Below, piece by piece: positions 31,158 to 43,184 of a stretch of DNA of 64,000 nt. The stretch is from Chinchilla lanigera. Its lineage: Eukaryota > Chordata > Mammalia > Rodentia > Chinchillidae. Made by a program: the position numbers and the translations under genes. How positions within the stretch are numbered: the first letter of the stretch is position 1; every line of letters starts with the position of its first letter. The notes below the pieces were generated by a model, which saw only the letters and a program-made list of their open reading frames with translations, was not told where the DNA came from and ran no database searches. Location: assembly GCF_000276665.1 (NCBI RefSeq), contig NW_004955446.1:12113646-12177645 (forward strand), given 5' to 3'.

Positions 31158-31336
31158 TTGCAGTAATGAGGATTGAATCTAGGGCATTCACACTGAGCTG
31201 CATTCCCTACCCAGCCCTTTTAAAATTATTTTGAGACAGGGTCTTGCTAAGTTGCTCAGGGTAGGCTGGGATTTCTCAGTTCTCCTCCTCAGCCTCTCAG
31301 GGTGCTGGGGTTACAGGCATGCACTGTGCTCAGTTG
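31158..31336 (-). mobile_element. B1-dID-type composite SINE
   Basis: TTTTGCAGTAATGAGGATTG, GAGCTGCATTCCCTACCCAG, then TTGAGACAGGGTCTTGCTAA … GTGCTGGGGTTACAGGC. Confidence 0.85.
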
Positions 31337-31531
31337 AGATTGTTTTCTACATATAGATCATCAACACTATCTCAGTCTCCCACTCCTTCAATTACAGAAG
31401 TATCAGTGACTATAAATAATGAAATTACTTGTATTGCTGATACTGCATTTTACATGACCATATAACAGAAATAAAAATTTACTGTTTCAAAGTCCCTTCT
31501 TTCGAAAGACTTATCAGTTTATTCTGAATAG

Positions 31532-31642
31532 ATTTTTTTTTTTGCTGAGACAAGGTGGCCTTGAACCCTTGAACTTAATTGACCCTCCTGCCCCAGCCTT
31601 CTGAGTAGTGTGACTATAGGAGTACAAAACGATGCCCTGCTC
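31532..31642 (-). mobile_element. B1-like SINE, short
   Basis: TTTGCTGAGACAAGGTGGCC … TGCCCCAGCCTTCTGAGTAG … CGATGCCCTGCTC. The internal segment is missing. Confidence 0.75.
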
Positions 31643-31644
31643 TG

Positions 31645-32558
31645 AGCAGAGAGATTTTATCATTAGCAAAACAGAAATCACAAATCATTATCAGCTTCAG
31701 AATTCTCTTTGCTTTTTACTTGTTCTTTCTTTTTTCTTTTTCTTTTCCCTTCCTTGTTAATCACCACAAATGTAAATTCCCACCCAAGAGCAGGGTGCCA
31801 TATCACAAATGGTTAGTCTAGCTTCAGAGACTGGTTATTTTCCCTGCATGGAGGACAGCTGTTTTTTGTTGTTGTGGAATCAGAACCATAATTTGCATTT
31901 GACAGGACAATGGGCCATATTCTTCTCCTGTCCACACACAGAGCTACACTAACAACACCAAGAATTGCCGGAGATAAAGGCGCAGTTTGGCTCAGCCAGT
32001 GCTGAAGTCAGCCTGATTGTAAGGAGTCAAATGGACGAGTTAACATCTAATGAAGAACAAACCAGCTGGTGGACTTGGAAGTTTCCCTTGAATTTTTCCT
32101 TTGAAATTTCCAACCCAGTGTATGAAGTAATTCCAGGCTCTAATGAGCCTCAGAGGCCTCTCTGACTAAAAATAAGAAGCAAAATGATTATGTGTTGGAT
32201 CCAGGACTTTGTAAGCCAGTAGGTAATTTATTGTTATCGTCCACGTCCAGCTTCTCCTTCTGAGAGGTTCTCTCCTGTTTTCAGAAGGCTTTTCTAATAT
32301 TTGCTTTCTCTTCCCCCACAAAGTGCCTCTGAAAAAAAAATGAATCAAAAGTTCCATACCTGCATTCCGCATGAGGAAGCTGGGGACCCAGAAAGGTGCT
32401 CAAATTTCCTACTCTCACGTCACGGAACTATGGGTTCTCGAGTGGTTACAGAAAGTTAGTCAAAATGGAAATGAAACTTCCTCTTCCCTAGGTTGTCTTT
32501 TTGGTTTGTTTAAAAATGAAATCCTTTGCACTTCATTGGTTACTGGGAGACTGACTTT
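31645..32558. other. Intergenic SINE-free stretch
   Basis: No gene recognised. The segment 31790-32170 has few low-complexity bases and is a candidate for an inter-species conservation check. Confidence 0.45.
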
Positions 32559-32578
32559 TTTGACACCTGTAAATTTGG

Positions 32579-32742
32579 TGTTTTTTTGTTTTTTGTGTTT
32601 TTTATCTTAAAGAGATAGGGTCTCGCTGTGTAGTTCAGGCTGGCCTTGAGCTCACTTTGTAGGCTGGTCTTGAACTCGCAACGATCCTCCTGCTTCAGCC
32701 TCCTGAGTGCTGGGATTACAGGCGTGCGCCACCATGCCCAGC
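32579..32742 (-). mobile_element. B1-like SINE with 19-bp TSD
   Basis: AGAGATAGGGTCTCGCTGTG … GAGTGCTGGGATTACAGGCG … CGCCACCATGCCCAGC. Flanks TTGACACCTGTAAATTTGG (32560-32578) and TTGACATCTGTAAATTTGG (32743-32761) differ at one base. Confidence 0.93.
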
Positions 32743-33002
32743 TTGACATCTGTAAATTTGGAATCCTCTGTAACTGGAACCAGTTTTGGTCCAGATACCC
32801 CTGCCATTCAGTTAGAGGAGTCTCTCCTTAGGCCCCTTCTCCCGCTACGAGCACAGCCCTCTTCTGACTGATGGGGCAGACAATTGTTGGTGGATCTCAC
32901 CAATACAGTCTTACAGAGAGGGTTTAGAGACTGACCATTCAAAACCCGTGCATTCATATATATTTTCTTAGTAAATTGTTTCTAAAAATTGGAGGATGGG
33001 GG

Positions 33003-33175
33003 TGGGTACTGGAGATTGAACACAGGGACTCTACTACCGAGCTACATTCCCAGCCCTTTTTACTTAATTTTGAGACAGGGCCTCCCTAAATTGCCCAGGC
33101 TGGGCTCACGCTTGCAGTTCTCTTGCCTCAGCCTCCCAGAGTGCTGCGATTACAGGCATGTACCATTACACCTAC
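33003..33175 (-). mobile_element. B1-dID-type composite SINE
   Basis: GGTACTGGAGATTGAACACA, GAGCTACATTCCCAGCCC, then TTTTGAGACAGGGCCTCCCT … TGCTGCGATTACAGGC. Confidence 0.87.
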
Positions 33176-33202
33176 ATAGTTGAGTTAATAATTGGGGTCA
33201 AG

Positions 33203-33283
33203 GACTAAGGGTGTGGCTCTGTGGTAGGGTGTGTGCTTAGCATATGTAAGGCCCTCAGCTTGATCCCCAGCAGCAGGGGAGAA
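33203..33283 (+). mobile_element. ID-like SINE, diverged
   Basis: GGACTAAGGGTGTGGCTCTG, GTGTGCTTAGCATATGTAAG, CAGCTTGATCCCCAGCAGC. Confidence 0.8.
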
Positions 33284-33289
33284 ACTGAG

Positions 33290-33892
33290 GCCTTCTACTT
33301 TATCCTGTCTGAAATTTACTGCTGGGTGTTAATGACACAGGAGCCAAGCTTTTCCCCCTGACATTTAAACAGAGGAGAAACAGCATTGGGTATGAGAAAA
33401 GTAAAGAAAGTAGCTGAAGTCAACACCTACGTCGCATAATCCATTCTGCAAAATAGAAGCCCTGCAGGTGAGCAGGCCTGCTCCTTAGGAACCATCTGCT
33501 GTTACAATAGTTGCATCATATGTGCCTTGGAAGGGTTAACTATTATTTTGAGGATCAAACACTAGCAATTTATGAACGCTTTATAAGAACCCTTTATATT
33601 ATTAGAAGCCTTTAAATGTAAACTTGTATCCAGTGAATTTTACCTTCTCTTTCAACAACAGAGCCCGGAGTTCCCACCCCAACAACAGATAGACCCAAGA
33701 TTGACTACAGGACACTGACGGTTGAGGATTTCCTTTCAATCCTCACTCATAACCTGCTAGTAGCTAATGAATACATGACGTCCAAGCATGTACACATGTA
33801 TACAGCATGTTCCTGAAAGAACTTGAGATTAAGTTTTCTCCATCTCAGGTGTTTGGAGTTTAGTAGTTTTGTTTTTTACTTTTTTTGTTTTG
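33290..33892. other. Intergenic sequence without recognised repeat
   Basis: No gene or clear repeat seen. Confidence 0.45.
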
Positions 33893-34077
33893 TGGCACTG
33901 GGGATTGAACACAAGGTGTTTGCACTGATCTTCATCTCTAATCCTTTTCTAAGTTTTTATTTTGAGACAGGGTTTCACCCAGCTACCAAGTTACCCAGGC
34001 TGGGCTTCAATTTGCGATCTTCCTGCCTCAGCCTCCCAGGGTGCTACAATTACAGGCATGTGCCACCGTGCCAGACC
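33893..34077 (-). mobile_element. B1-dID-type composite SINE
   Basis: GGCACTGGGGATTGAACACA, CACTGATCTTCATCTCTAAT, TTTTGAGACAGGGTTTCACC, TACAATTACAGGCATGTGCC. Imperfect flanking repeats GAGTTTAGTAGTTTT and GAGTTTAGAGTTTT. Confidence 0.88.
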
Positions 34078-34121
34078 TAGAGTTTAGAGTTTTAGAATTT
34101 CCCAGGGGATGTTTTTCAGCC

Positions 34122-34560
34122 TGCTATGCTTTGGATATGGTTTGCCCCCACTGAAACTAATGTCAAAGTTTAATTGCCACTGTGGCGGTGGAGAAAGATG
34201 GGGCCTTTAAGAGGTAAATTAGGGAGCTACAGGTGGAGCTCGGCGGTAATGCATTTGAGTACATGTGGGAGCCCCTGGCTTCCAGCCCCCCACAAAGGGA
34301 CTAGGTTGTTAACAGAGATTAATGTCTTTTTCATTGGCATGAGTTCTCACTCTCTGGGACTGGATTAATTAATTTGAGAGAAGATTGTTTAGTATAAAGT
34401 GAGGCCACCCTGTGTGTCTTGTCCACTTTATATGCACCCACCCACCACTTCTGTTTCTCTGCCAGCGACTGAAGCAGCACATGGTCCTCGCCAGACATAG
34501 CTGACTGATCTTGGACCTATCAGCCTCCAGATGTGAACCCAAATAAACACAATACCAAGG
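34122..34560 (+). mobile_element. Solitary LTR, ERVL-MaLR type
   Basis: TGCTATGCTTTGGATATGGT, ATTGCCACTGTGGCGG, GGGGCCTTTAAGAGGTAAAT, GATCTTGGACCTATCAGCCT and AACCCAAATAAACAC give the MaLR LTR order. An ID-like fragment lies inside at about 34223. No internal retroviral sequence is seen, so it is an old solo LTR. Confidence 0.75.
34223..34303 (+). mobile_element. Diverged ID-like SINE inside the LTR
   Basis: GAGCTACAGGTGGAGCTCGG, TACATGTGGGAGCCCCTGGC, CCAGCCCCCCACAAA. The match is loose. Confidence 0.5.
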
Positions 34561-35566
34561 AACAGACCAAGACATACTCCTTATGGACTGGTACTTAGCG
34601 GACCTAATCTGTAACCAACCCACTCGTATTTCTTGAACTTCAGAAATCTCAACACAGTGCTCGGGGCGGTCACTGCCAACTGGTCAGAGTCTAATCTCTC
34701 TCTGGGTGATTTACTAAACATTTCATGGCAGTGAGGTGAGATTTCCTTGTGGGGTATACACATTTTATAGTTGTTGGGATCTCCCCCATGGGTTTGCTGG
34801 AAGTGGTCTAGCCACCCTTGGAAAAGTAGACTATAGCTCTTTGGGGAAGAAGGCCCTTCCTTTTTCCATCAAAAGCCTGAGGTGAGTCATAGGTCTTCCT
34901 GCTTCCTGTAGAAGGGTAGTCAGTGATACAATTTCAAATCAAGAGTTTAGAAGAAACAGAAGGAAGGTAGAGCAAATGTCCTTGGTGCCCCACCCATGTC
35001 CTCTAGGTAGCCACTGTTATCTTAAAGGTGGTGGCTTCTTCCACTCTGCCCTAAAGCCTTGCTCTGGCTGGACTTGCACATATGACAGCTGGAAAATGCT
35101 ACGTAATCCATGTCCTTGGGAGCAGAGGTCAACTGATAACAGATGACAATTAGAAAAAAACTGTCCCGGAGCGTAAGTCAAGGAATATTCTATGCTGTCT
35201 TCTAGTGGTCTCCCTGCTGCCCATGATAACTAGTTCATGAATACATCCTATCTGTAGGTTGCCTTTCCTGAGCTCAGGCCCCCATACTCCTGCTGGGATT
35301 CCTTCCTAATAACTTACGTGTACTCTGTCCTTTTCTCAGAATCTATTTCTGGAAGAACCTAACCAAAGACAAAGAGGAACATCACCTTTGTGTGGGAGTG
35401 ACATACCTTTTTGAGAACCGATACCAGCTAACAAGAATTTTAAGGAGTTGCCTATGGTTAATGAAGAATTTTGATTTTTCACACTGTAAAGAAATACCAG
35501 GCTCTTCTTACGGGAAGGGTGGGGCCATCTGTTTTGTAGAAGCAAGGGAGTTACAAAAGGAAGGTG
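34561..35566. other. Intergenic sequence without recognised repeat
   Basis: No SINE; no gene seen. Confidence 0.45.
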
Positions 35567-35752
35567 CTGCTTCGCCTGGTGGTGTATGCTTATAATCCCA
35601 GCACTCAGAGGCTGAGGCAGGAGGACTGCAAATTCAAACCCACTCTGGGAAATTTAGTGACTTCACAGGACGCTGTCTCAAAATAAAAAATGAGAAAAGA
35701 GCTGGGGGTGTAGTTCGGTGCAAGAGCACTGGGTTCAACTTTCAGTACTGAG
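35567..35752 (+). mobile_element. B1-dID-type composite SINE
   Basis: GCCTGGTGGTGTATGCTTAT, GAGGCTGAGGCAGGAGGACT, CTGTCTCAAAATAAAAAATG, then ID half GAGCTGGGGGTGTAGTTCGG and GGTTCAACTTTCAGTACTG. Confidence 0.88.
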
Positions 35753-35759
35753 GAAAGGA

Positions 35760-37359
35760 AGAGAGAGGCTGGATCTCAGGCAGGAATCCCTGTCCTACCT
35801 TGCCCCTAGCTGAGGCAGCGAGCATGCTGGCATTGTGGAGAGGATTCCCAGGCCTCCAGTGCTGTGGGTCCCCCAACAGCCTGAGATGCAAGCACCAGGA
35901 ACTGCACCAGAGGCCGCAATGATGAAAAGATGACTACACTGTGATTTTTTTCCATTATCTCCTTTTCTGGCAAAAAGTTACTTTAGGATTTCCAAATGTC
36001 GTGTAATGGAAAGTCTGTCATGGCTCTTGTATTTTTACTTTTTAAATTCAAAACAGTGTTAAAATTCCATGTTTTTATCAGAATTAATCACAAAAAAAAG
36101 ACAACAGAATAATTAGTGTAGGACTCCGTACCAGAAAATAAATCAAATTTTGTAACTCACTTTTTAAATGACTCAAAGTTTTGAAAATGCAAAAAAATAA
36201 AATGTCCATGTTTTTATGAAATGTTCATGGAAGATACTATGTTTAATAATATTCTTAGGAGAATTAAAGCTGCCAACTACTTTTCAGAGCCTCCTTCTCG
36301 TGAGAAGAATCCTGACATCCTAAGCTCCGTGAGACACGGATCATAAGCCCCTGTGGAAATGCCTCTTCTGTGACACCAGCACTTACACAAACTGCGCGTT
36401 GTAAAGCAAGGGTGTGGCCAGTCCCTGGCAGCATGGACCAGTCTAACATGCTCAGAGGTGGCAGCCGGAGCACTGGTTTCTCAGGGAACATTCTCCGGGG
36501 CAAGCCGGCTAAACCCTGTCCGAGGTGCAGTGCGTGTTCTTCACCTGTCCATCAGTGTTTCTCTGGAAATTTCTAAACTTGTGCCAGGCAGTTAGAATGC
36601 TTTATTATGCCTACTCCTCTCTGAGGGAGAACAGAGCCTGTGCAGGTTCTCAGCCAAGTCATTTGACCTCTGAATGCCCTCTCTGGAGGAGTTAAAAGAG
36701 AGTCTACCTTAATAGGAAGGGCTGCCCCTCGGTGGTGTTGATTTAACTCTTTTGAGAATTTCACTGTGCTGTGAAGAGTAATTGCAAAGATTCCATGTCA
36801 TTCCTCAAATGTATTTCTTCAGTTAAAAAGCGCTGTTGCTTAAAATGTGTAAAGATGCAATTCAAGCCCATTCAGAATTATACGTTGATAAAACCAAAGA
36901 CATTGCTAACGACAAATGAGCAGAACTTTGGACGTATGTACTAGTAAAAGATTAAAGTGGCTAAGCTGAGAGTGTTCTCACAAAAAGAAATCCTGAAACA
37001 TCCAGGTGCCTTTTTTCAGGAAATTGAACCCGGGCACTAAAAATGCCACATGAATCATGCGTCCCAGGCTCTGTGAAAATGAGTTCAGTAGCTTTCAAAG
37101 CTAGGTGAGATGAAGATGAGGTCATCTTCTTACCTCTACTTACATGCAGAGTCCAGCAGAAAAAAATAATGTTGGTCCCCAAATTCTCAGACCAGTTGGC
37201 CTCTTGAGAGACACCTTATTGTCTGCAAATAGTCACTTAGGTCATCCCCAGTCCAGGGGCCTGTGCCAGGAAGGAGCACTGGGTGCGGAGCCAGGAGACC
37301 CCACTCACTTGGCCGCTTCAGCACTGACAGGTGTGCTCCTTTGCTGGGGCTGTTGTCTC
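35760..37359. other. SINE-free intergenic block, first part
   Basis: Start of the longest SINE-free interval in the window. No ORF with recognisable protein. GC-richer than the flanks at 36280-36560. Confidence 0.5.
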
Positions 37360-37700
37360 CAAATACTGTGACTTGAGAGGCTTAAACAAGAGAAATACAT
37401 GGTCTCATGGTTCGACAGCTAGAAATTGGGAGGGTTGGTTCCTTCTGAGGACCGCGAGGGAAGGATCTGTTCCCTCTTAGACTCATAGATGCCTATCTTT
37501 GTATTCATATGGTGCTGTCACTCTGTCCAAATCTTCTCCTATAAGGACCTAGCAGTAATGGGTGAGGACCCAGCCCAGTGAGCTCATTTTAACCTAACTA
37601 TCTCCATAAAGTCCTTATCTCTAAATAAGGTCACATCCTGAGGTACTCTGTAGTAAGGCTTCAATATACGAACTTTGGGAAGATACAGTGAACCCGTAAT
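37360..37700 (+). repeat. Dispersed mammalian repeat, class unassigned
   Basis: GGTCTCATGGTTCGACAGCT, GAAATTGGGAGGGTTGGTTC, CTCCTATAAGGACCTAGCAG, AAATAAGGTCACATCCTGAG and TTCAATATACGAACTTTGGG match, in order, a common interspersed repeat of other mammals. Confidence 0.6.
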
Positions 37701-38663
37701 ACCAGGCAACCTCTGTGGCTTTGGTTTCCTGATCTTTCAAAGAGAATGCTGGCCCGACTGCTCCTAAGAGCTCTTTAGATCCCAGTGTTCCAAGGTTTGC
37801 TCAGCCCTTCTGAAGCTGCCAAGCCTGGCTCTGCTATCCACAAGGCTATAAATACAAGAATTTTCCCTCCTTGGTCCAGCCAGCCAGTCTTGGAGCGGGA
37901 AATGAGTGAGGAAATGCTACAAGGATGGAGTTTTCCTTTAACCTTTTGTCATTTGGGTGAGCTTTGTAAGGCGACAAACATTCAGGGTGTGGTAAAGTAG
38001 GGGTCTGGACATCCTAAAGTCAAGGGCATTTGTTATTTTCCAAAGCCAAGGTTTTATGTGCTCTCGCTATGGCTGACAAACTAGTTCCAGGAGAGCTGCA
38101 GTGTTTTGCTGTCCCTGCCAGTGCGTTAGCAGCAGCACAGTTCCCAGGCCGTTGTCCAGCCAGCCTGACAGCAGCTCACCGGGAAGGACAGGACTGGAAC
38201 AGGGCCCGCACAGCCGGCGGGGATCGGGAGGGATCAGTAGCGCTCAGATGTCCTGACATGTTGGCAGAAAAAAGAAAGCAAGCTGGGACAGTTTATAGCA
38301 CCGAAGAGGTCACCTAGTTTCTTCAAGAGACTCAAACAGGAAGGGACAAAGGAGACTGTAGGCCCAGTGATCACACAAATTAAAGTCTGGCTAGCATCAT
38401 CTTTAGTGAGAATTTAGAAAAATTGGGGTTTGCTTAACTATAAATAAAAGCCATTGGTTTTAGAAACCTAAACTAAGAGCCTGTATGCAAAAGAAACCTA
38501 TATAAGGAAGCAGAGCTGGACTGTAGTTACAGGAGGCCCCGGAACAGCCCACTTCCTTTCTTTGTGCCTTTTTTTATTCATCTCTAAATGTGGAGATGGT
38601 AATACGATTGCACTCTTCTCAGCTTAAAAATACTTTTCTTCTGAGTCACCTGACAAGTCCTTT
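37701..38663. other. SINE-free intergenic block, second part
   Basis: A local GC-rich, CpG-containing patch lies at 38190-38240 (CCCGCACAGCCGGCGGGGAT). A possible MIR remnant lies near 38520-38620. No gene is seen. Confidence 0.45.
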
Positions 38664-39209
38664 TTGTTTACCCCGGCGTGGCGATTATATCCAGTAAGAG
38701 ACCTTGCAGATCCAATTCATCAGCCCAGTGGACCTCGCTGGAAGCTTCCAGCCCTCCAGACACTGAATGCAATCAGCGCACAGCTCACACGGACCCCAGC
38801 TATCCTCCTTGTCTTAAGAATGTGCCAAATCTTTATGTGTAAGCTGTTCATTAGGCGCATCTTGGCTTTCATCCCATGCAACTTGGAGAGATTCCTACTT
38901 TTGGACTTTTCTTCCAGCTTTTATGATAGTAAAGGGGGAGCCATAGATCCTGCTTTCTGGCATTTGCGAAGCCTGGATGTTACACAAGCATGTCCGTACC
39001 TACCTTCTGTTTCTATCAGGTGCAGCAGTGCAGTGGACTTGAAGGCCAAATGTGTGTCAGACAGGACAGGCGCATTCCTGGTTACACAGTGGCTGAACAA
39101 AAGGTCTCTGAATGCAGAAGACCAGGATATGGATAAGGCCACCATGAAAGAAAAGTCTGGTATTAGTGGATTGAGGCTAAATGGTCATACATGCAACACT
39201 TTGCCGTGA
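38664..39209 (+). other. Unassigned 181-codon open frame
   Basis: An uninterrupted ATG-to-TGA frame beginning MFTPAWRLYPVRDLADP and ending LRLNGHTCNTLP. I recognise no domain, signal peptide or family. By rough estimate a frame of this length is not surprising by chance in 64 kb, and nothing nearby suggests a promoter. I do not call it a gene; it could be part of a non-coding transcript. Confidence 0.12.
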
Positions 39210-39267
39210 TTCAAGCCCATTTCTTATGTGGGATATCCTTGACTTATATACTGCAAATGCTATACTG

Positions 39268-39390
39268 TGCACTGATGTCTGAGAAGAGTCAGTATCTTCT
39301 TAGATACTGACTCTTATTCTGATGTCTGATGTCTGATGCACTGATGTCTGAGAAGAGTCAGTATCTTCTTAGATACTGACTCTTATTCTG
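39268..39390. repeat. Tandemly duplicated perfect hairpin
   Basis: Two identical 54-bp units (39268-39321 and 39337-39390) are separated by 15 bases made of two ATGTCTG units plus A. Each unit holds a 14-bp perfect inverted repeat AAGAGTCAGTATCT / AGATACTGACTCTT around TCTT (arms 39284-39297 and 39302-39315; second copy 39353-39366 and 39371-39384). Confidence 0.97.
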
Positions 39391-40531
39391 GTCAATTAAA
39401 TAAGACCCTTGGGTACCAAACTTGACCTTTTGGAAATCATATCCACTCATCTATGTATTCATTCATTTATTGTGAAGCAAGAAGTGGGTGTCCCTCATCT
39501 ACCCAGCACGGTGCTCCATCATAGGGATGCACATAATAACAGGAAAGCCTTCCTGGCTTGAAGGAACTCCTGGTTGACTGTCTCCTGAGTGTCCCCGGAC
39601 TTGAGGTTTCACTGTAACATTTTGAACTTACAGTGTCAGTGTTTCCCTTGCAAGGAAGAGCTTGACTTCCCTGACAGTACAGAGCACGAATATCTGCCAA
39701 ATCCCTGTCCTCAACCAGACTTCTGGTTGTGACTTTTCCTTCCTGTCTCTGCCTGAAGCTCAGTGGCATTCTCTTTGCCCGAGTTTCCTCTGGAGCTTGG
39801 AAGTTGCAGTCGTACAATGAAGGTTAGGTACAAGAACCTTTGGGCCCGCAGAACCTCAGTGGTGGCGAAACTTTTAGAGCTTTCAATGATAACAAACAGC
39901 TCGCTGTAGCATGCATGCTATAGCTTCCCTGCCACTGATACTGCCTCTGTGGAATCTCATCGTGTTTATTTCCCTCAGCCTGATCACCTCTAGACTATGA
40001 CAGTTCCGAGAGCCCAGTATGTCTGAGAGCTGGTCCACGAGAAATGAAAAAAGTAGGAGCCCAAGGGGAACATTTAGTTGTTTCCCTTTCTAAATGATCC
40101 CATCTCGGACTGAGTTCTCAGATAGGTGTCTGGTGGCGGCAGCCCTGCCAAGTCCCCTGGGAGCCCAGGTCTGCCCAGCACAGGACGCATTGGTACTTTG
40201 CCATCTGCCAGGGTGAGAGAGCAGAGGGATGGTTATTGTGTTGTGATGGGCAGAGGAAGGCCAGTGACACCACACCTAAAGGACTGTCTTACCTGTAGAG
40301 CATTCCTTCTAAAAGCCTTCACCTGAATCTAACGACAGAGAGATAATCAGACACCCTCAGGTGGACATTCTACAGTTCTAGACTCTTCTAAAATGTTGAC
40401 ATCAAAAGGATTTTTATTTTTCAAAGCAAAGGAGCTGTTCTGGATTGAGGACAGCCAAAACGATGTGACAAGTGACCCTTGATTGAATCCTGGTTGAAAA
40501 AAATATAACTGTAAAGGACAATATAAGGCCA

Positions 40532-40571
<40 letters not shown>

Positions 40572-42093
40572 AAGAGAGGAAAAAATCTAATGTGGCAAAA
40601 TACTAAATGTTAGTGAATCTAAGTGAAAAGCAGATAGGTATACATTGTATTGTTTTCTCAACTTTACTATAGGCTTGAACTTTTTCCAGATAAGAAGTTT
40701 AGTACTCTAGAGTAGTGCAGTGCATGGTCAATATGAGAAAATGGCATGAGCAGGCTGGCAGGAGCCATGTACCAGAGGGACAGCCCCAGACAGCTTCCAA
40801 GCTAAGGTCTAGTCCCAGGCAAAAATCAGGAACCAGGCAGAAACTAGGCAAACCGACTGGCTACAAATGCCAGGAACCTGTGGCTTCTTTCTCACCTGAA
40901 AGCCTTGCATCAGCTGCACCATCTGGAGACCAGGTGCAGCGGCATAGACAGATTCCAGACTTACTAACACGCAAAGAACTACAGTAATGCCACGTGTGGC
41001 CTTCAGAGGCCCAGGACTTGGGAAATGCTGAATGATCAAGAGGCCAGACAGGATCGAAGCCATCAGGAGCTGACATGTCTGCCTGCTGCCCAAGTTGCCC
41101 CAGAGCCCAAGGTAGAGAGAAGTTCATCTGAACAGAGGAAACTTAGAAGTTACTGAGTAAGCTCACAGACGTCACTGATTTCCATCTTTTATTCTCTATC
41201 TGTCATTTTTCCTGGCTGTCTCTTTTTGTCTCCTGGTTTTATTCTATTATGCTGTGTGGAAAATATTAGAAATCCTCTTTACAGTGTCTTAAGTACAACG
41301 ATGCAAAAAGAAAAATCTACAAGGCTAATTTTGGATGCAATAGTGTAACATGCAGTTTCCAAAGGTCATAGAGCAGAGTGCTAAAGTGACCAAGCTTCCA
41401 AGCACTCTGGTTTTATCATCCCTGACATTGCTGTGAGTTGTCCTGCCCTCAAAGGAATTGCTGATTTCTCTTTTCCAACTCACAGTCTCAGCAGTGCTGA
41501 GCAGACCCTTCCCGGTTCTGGACAGCCCAGCAGTGTAGCCTACTCTTCTCTAGGTCTCCTGAGTTTTGTCCTCAATACATGGAGATGTACAGTGTGGCGG
41601 GTCAGCCAGGGGTTAGTACAATAGATCCAGCAAAACTGAGCTCTCAGTGGCTCAGAAACAAAGCAGCCATGACAAGTTTTGCCAAGACCATGTACTGGAA
41701 GCCAGGAGTAAATGAAGTCCTGTTGCGAGTAAGGAAAACAGCAACTGAGTTTGCTGCAGCTATGATTCATGTGCAGGGTTCAGCCTGAGATGGCCTCTCC
41801 GGAGGAGCCGAAACATTGCAGAAGTGGGTTCAAGGCAAACCCTGGTGATTTTTAGTTTCGGTCTATCTCTCTGTCTCTCTTTCTTTCCCTCTCTCTCTCT
41901 CTCTTTCCCTCTATGTTTTAAAAACAGTAAATCCTTGTGTTCAAATATAAATATTAGGCAAAACCAATTTACAAAAGAGATAAAAACTCATTCCAGTTTG
42001 TCTGATTTTTGGTGGGGACTGTGGACCTCACAGCCTCTCCCAGCAGCCCCAGCCCAGGCTATTTCAGTTTTATTAGGCCATGCAGAATCCAGC
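39391..42093. other. SINE-free intergenic block, third part
   Basis: No gene or SINE is recognised in 2.7 kb. It holds a GT microsatellite (40534) and a short TC tract near 41865-41912. Confidence 0.5.
40534..40568. repeat. (GT)n microsatellite
   Basis: About 17 GT units, then AGAAAGAGAGG. Confidence 0.95.
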
Positions 42094-42501
42094 TGCTATG
42101 GCATAGATGTGGTTTGCCCCCAAGGGTTTGTGTGCTGGAGGCTTGGTATCCAGTGGCATGGTGGGCCGGTGATGGCACGTTTAAGAGATGAGCCCCAGAG
42201 AAAAGATAATCTCCACACTTGTGAGTGCATTAACACTGTCTAGTAGGAGTGGGGTCAGGTCTGGTAGGAACAAATTAGTTCCTCAAAGAGTGACTTGTTA
42301 TGAGGGCAGTGAGTCTGCCCCTGTCCTCCTTCATGTCTTGCCATGTGATTTCTCACTTCTGCATGCACTCCCTCATTTTGATGTCATTCACCAGGAGGCC
42401 CTGAGCTGAGCAGGTGCTAGCACTAGAATTGTGAACTAAACTGCTCTATAATGTAGCCAGCCTTGGATGTTTTGTTATAGCAACAGAAAAATGACTCACA
42501 T
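42094..42501 (+). mobile_element. Solitary LTR, ERVL-MaLR type
   Basis: TGCTATGGCATAGATGTGGT, TGTGCTGGAGGCTTGGTATC, AGTGGCATGGTGGGCCGGTG, TTGCCATGTGATTTCTCACT and GTTATAGCAACAGAAAAATG follow MaLR LTR order from 5' TG to a 3' end near ACTCACA. No internal retroviral genes are seen. Confidence 0.8.
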
Positions 42502-42924
42502 GCCAGAGTTTGAAAGTGTCCTTTTGATCTCTAATCCCACACACAGAGGGAATATGGTGTCTCCCCATCATGCCTCCCTATGCGTCCCCCCGGCCCCCAC
42601 TACCAACAATTATGCAGTCAACTTTCTCACTACAAAAGTTAGGGAAATCGCAGGGGTCAGCACATCTTCAGCGCAGTGGATGAGCTTCACCCTGGGAAAA
42701 CAACCTTCATGATCATGGTCTCTCCTCCACCAGGTAAGTGTCTCTCTGTGCTTCTTACACAGTCACCCAAGGTGTTTTTATGCTCTGCTATGTACCCAGA
42801 ATTTATCAGATAAGAGCTGCTGTATTTCTTTCTTGAAGGTCTGGGAGGTGTCTTTTGGTGGGAACTGTATAACTCATAATATCTTCGAAAAAGAGCATTG
42901 ACAGAACTTAGCGTACAGGTGATG
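42502..42924. other. Intergenic sequence without recognised repeat
   Basis: A 3'-flank-like GTTTGAAAGTGTCCTTTTGA opens it; nothing else recognised. Confidence 0.4.
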
Positions 42925-43085
42925 ATTGAAAATATGTTTTTAAAGTTAAAATTTTTATTACAGCAAAAGACACATTGCTATCAATCACTCTCAAAATACT
43001 CCCCTTCAAACACACTTTTACCCCAACCTTCTTGCTACTTTCTGAAGCAGTTCTGGAAGTCCTCTTCTGTGAGTGTCTTTATAAG
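42925..43085 (-). mobile_element. Mariner-like transposon 3' fragment, antisense
   Basis: Read on the minus strand, the segment gives GAGGACTTCCAGAACTGCTT, CAGAAAGTAGCAAGAAGG, TTTGAAGGGAGTATTTTGAG and TGTCTTTTGCTGTAATAAAA. These parallel the plus-strand relic at 43473-43660 (GAAAAGGACTTCTAGAACTG, GGGTATTTGGAGGGAGAGTA, TGTCTTTTACTGTAATACAT). It is therefore a second copy of the same element, in opposite orientation. Confidence 0.7.
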
Positions 43086-43184
43086 ATGTGATAAAAATAT
43101 GTGACTGTTGCTGCCCAGCGACATTCTCCGGAAAGGCAGGCTTGTGAGAACATGGTGCATCGCCATTCACCTTATTCACAGTCT

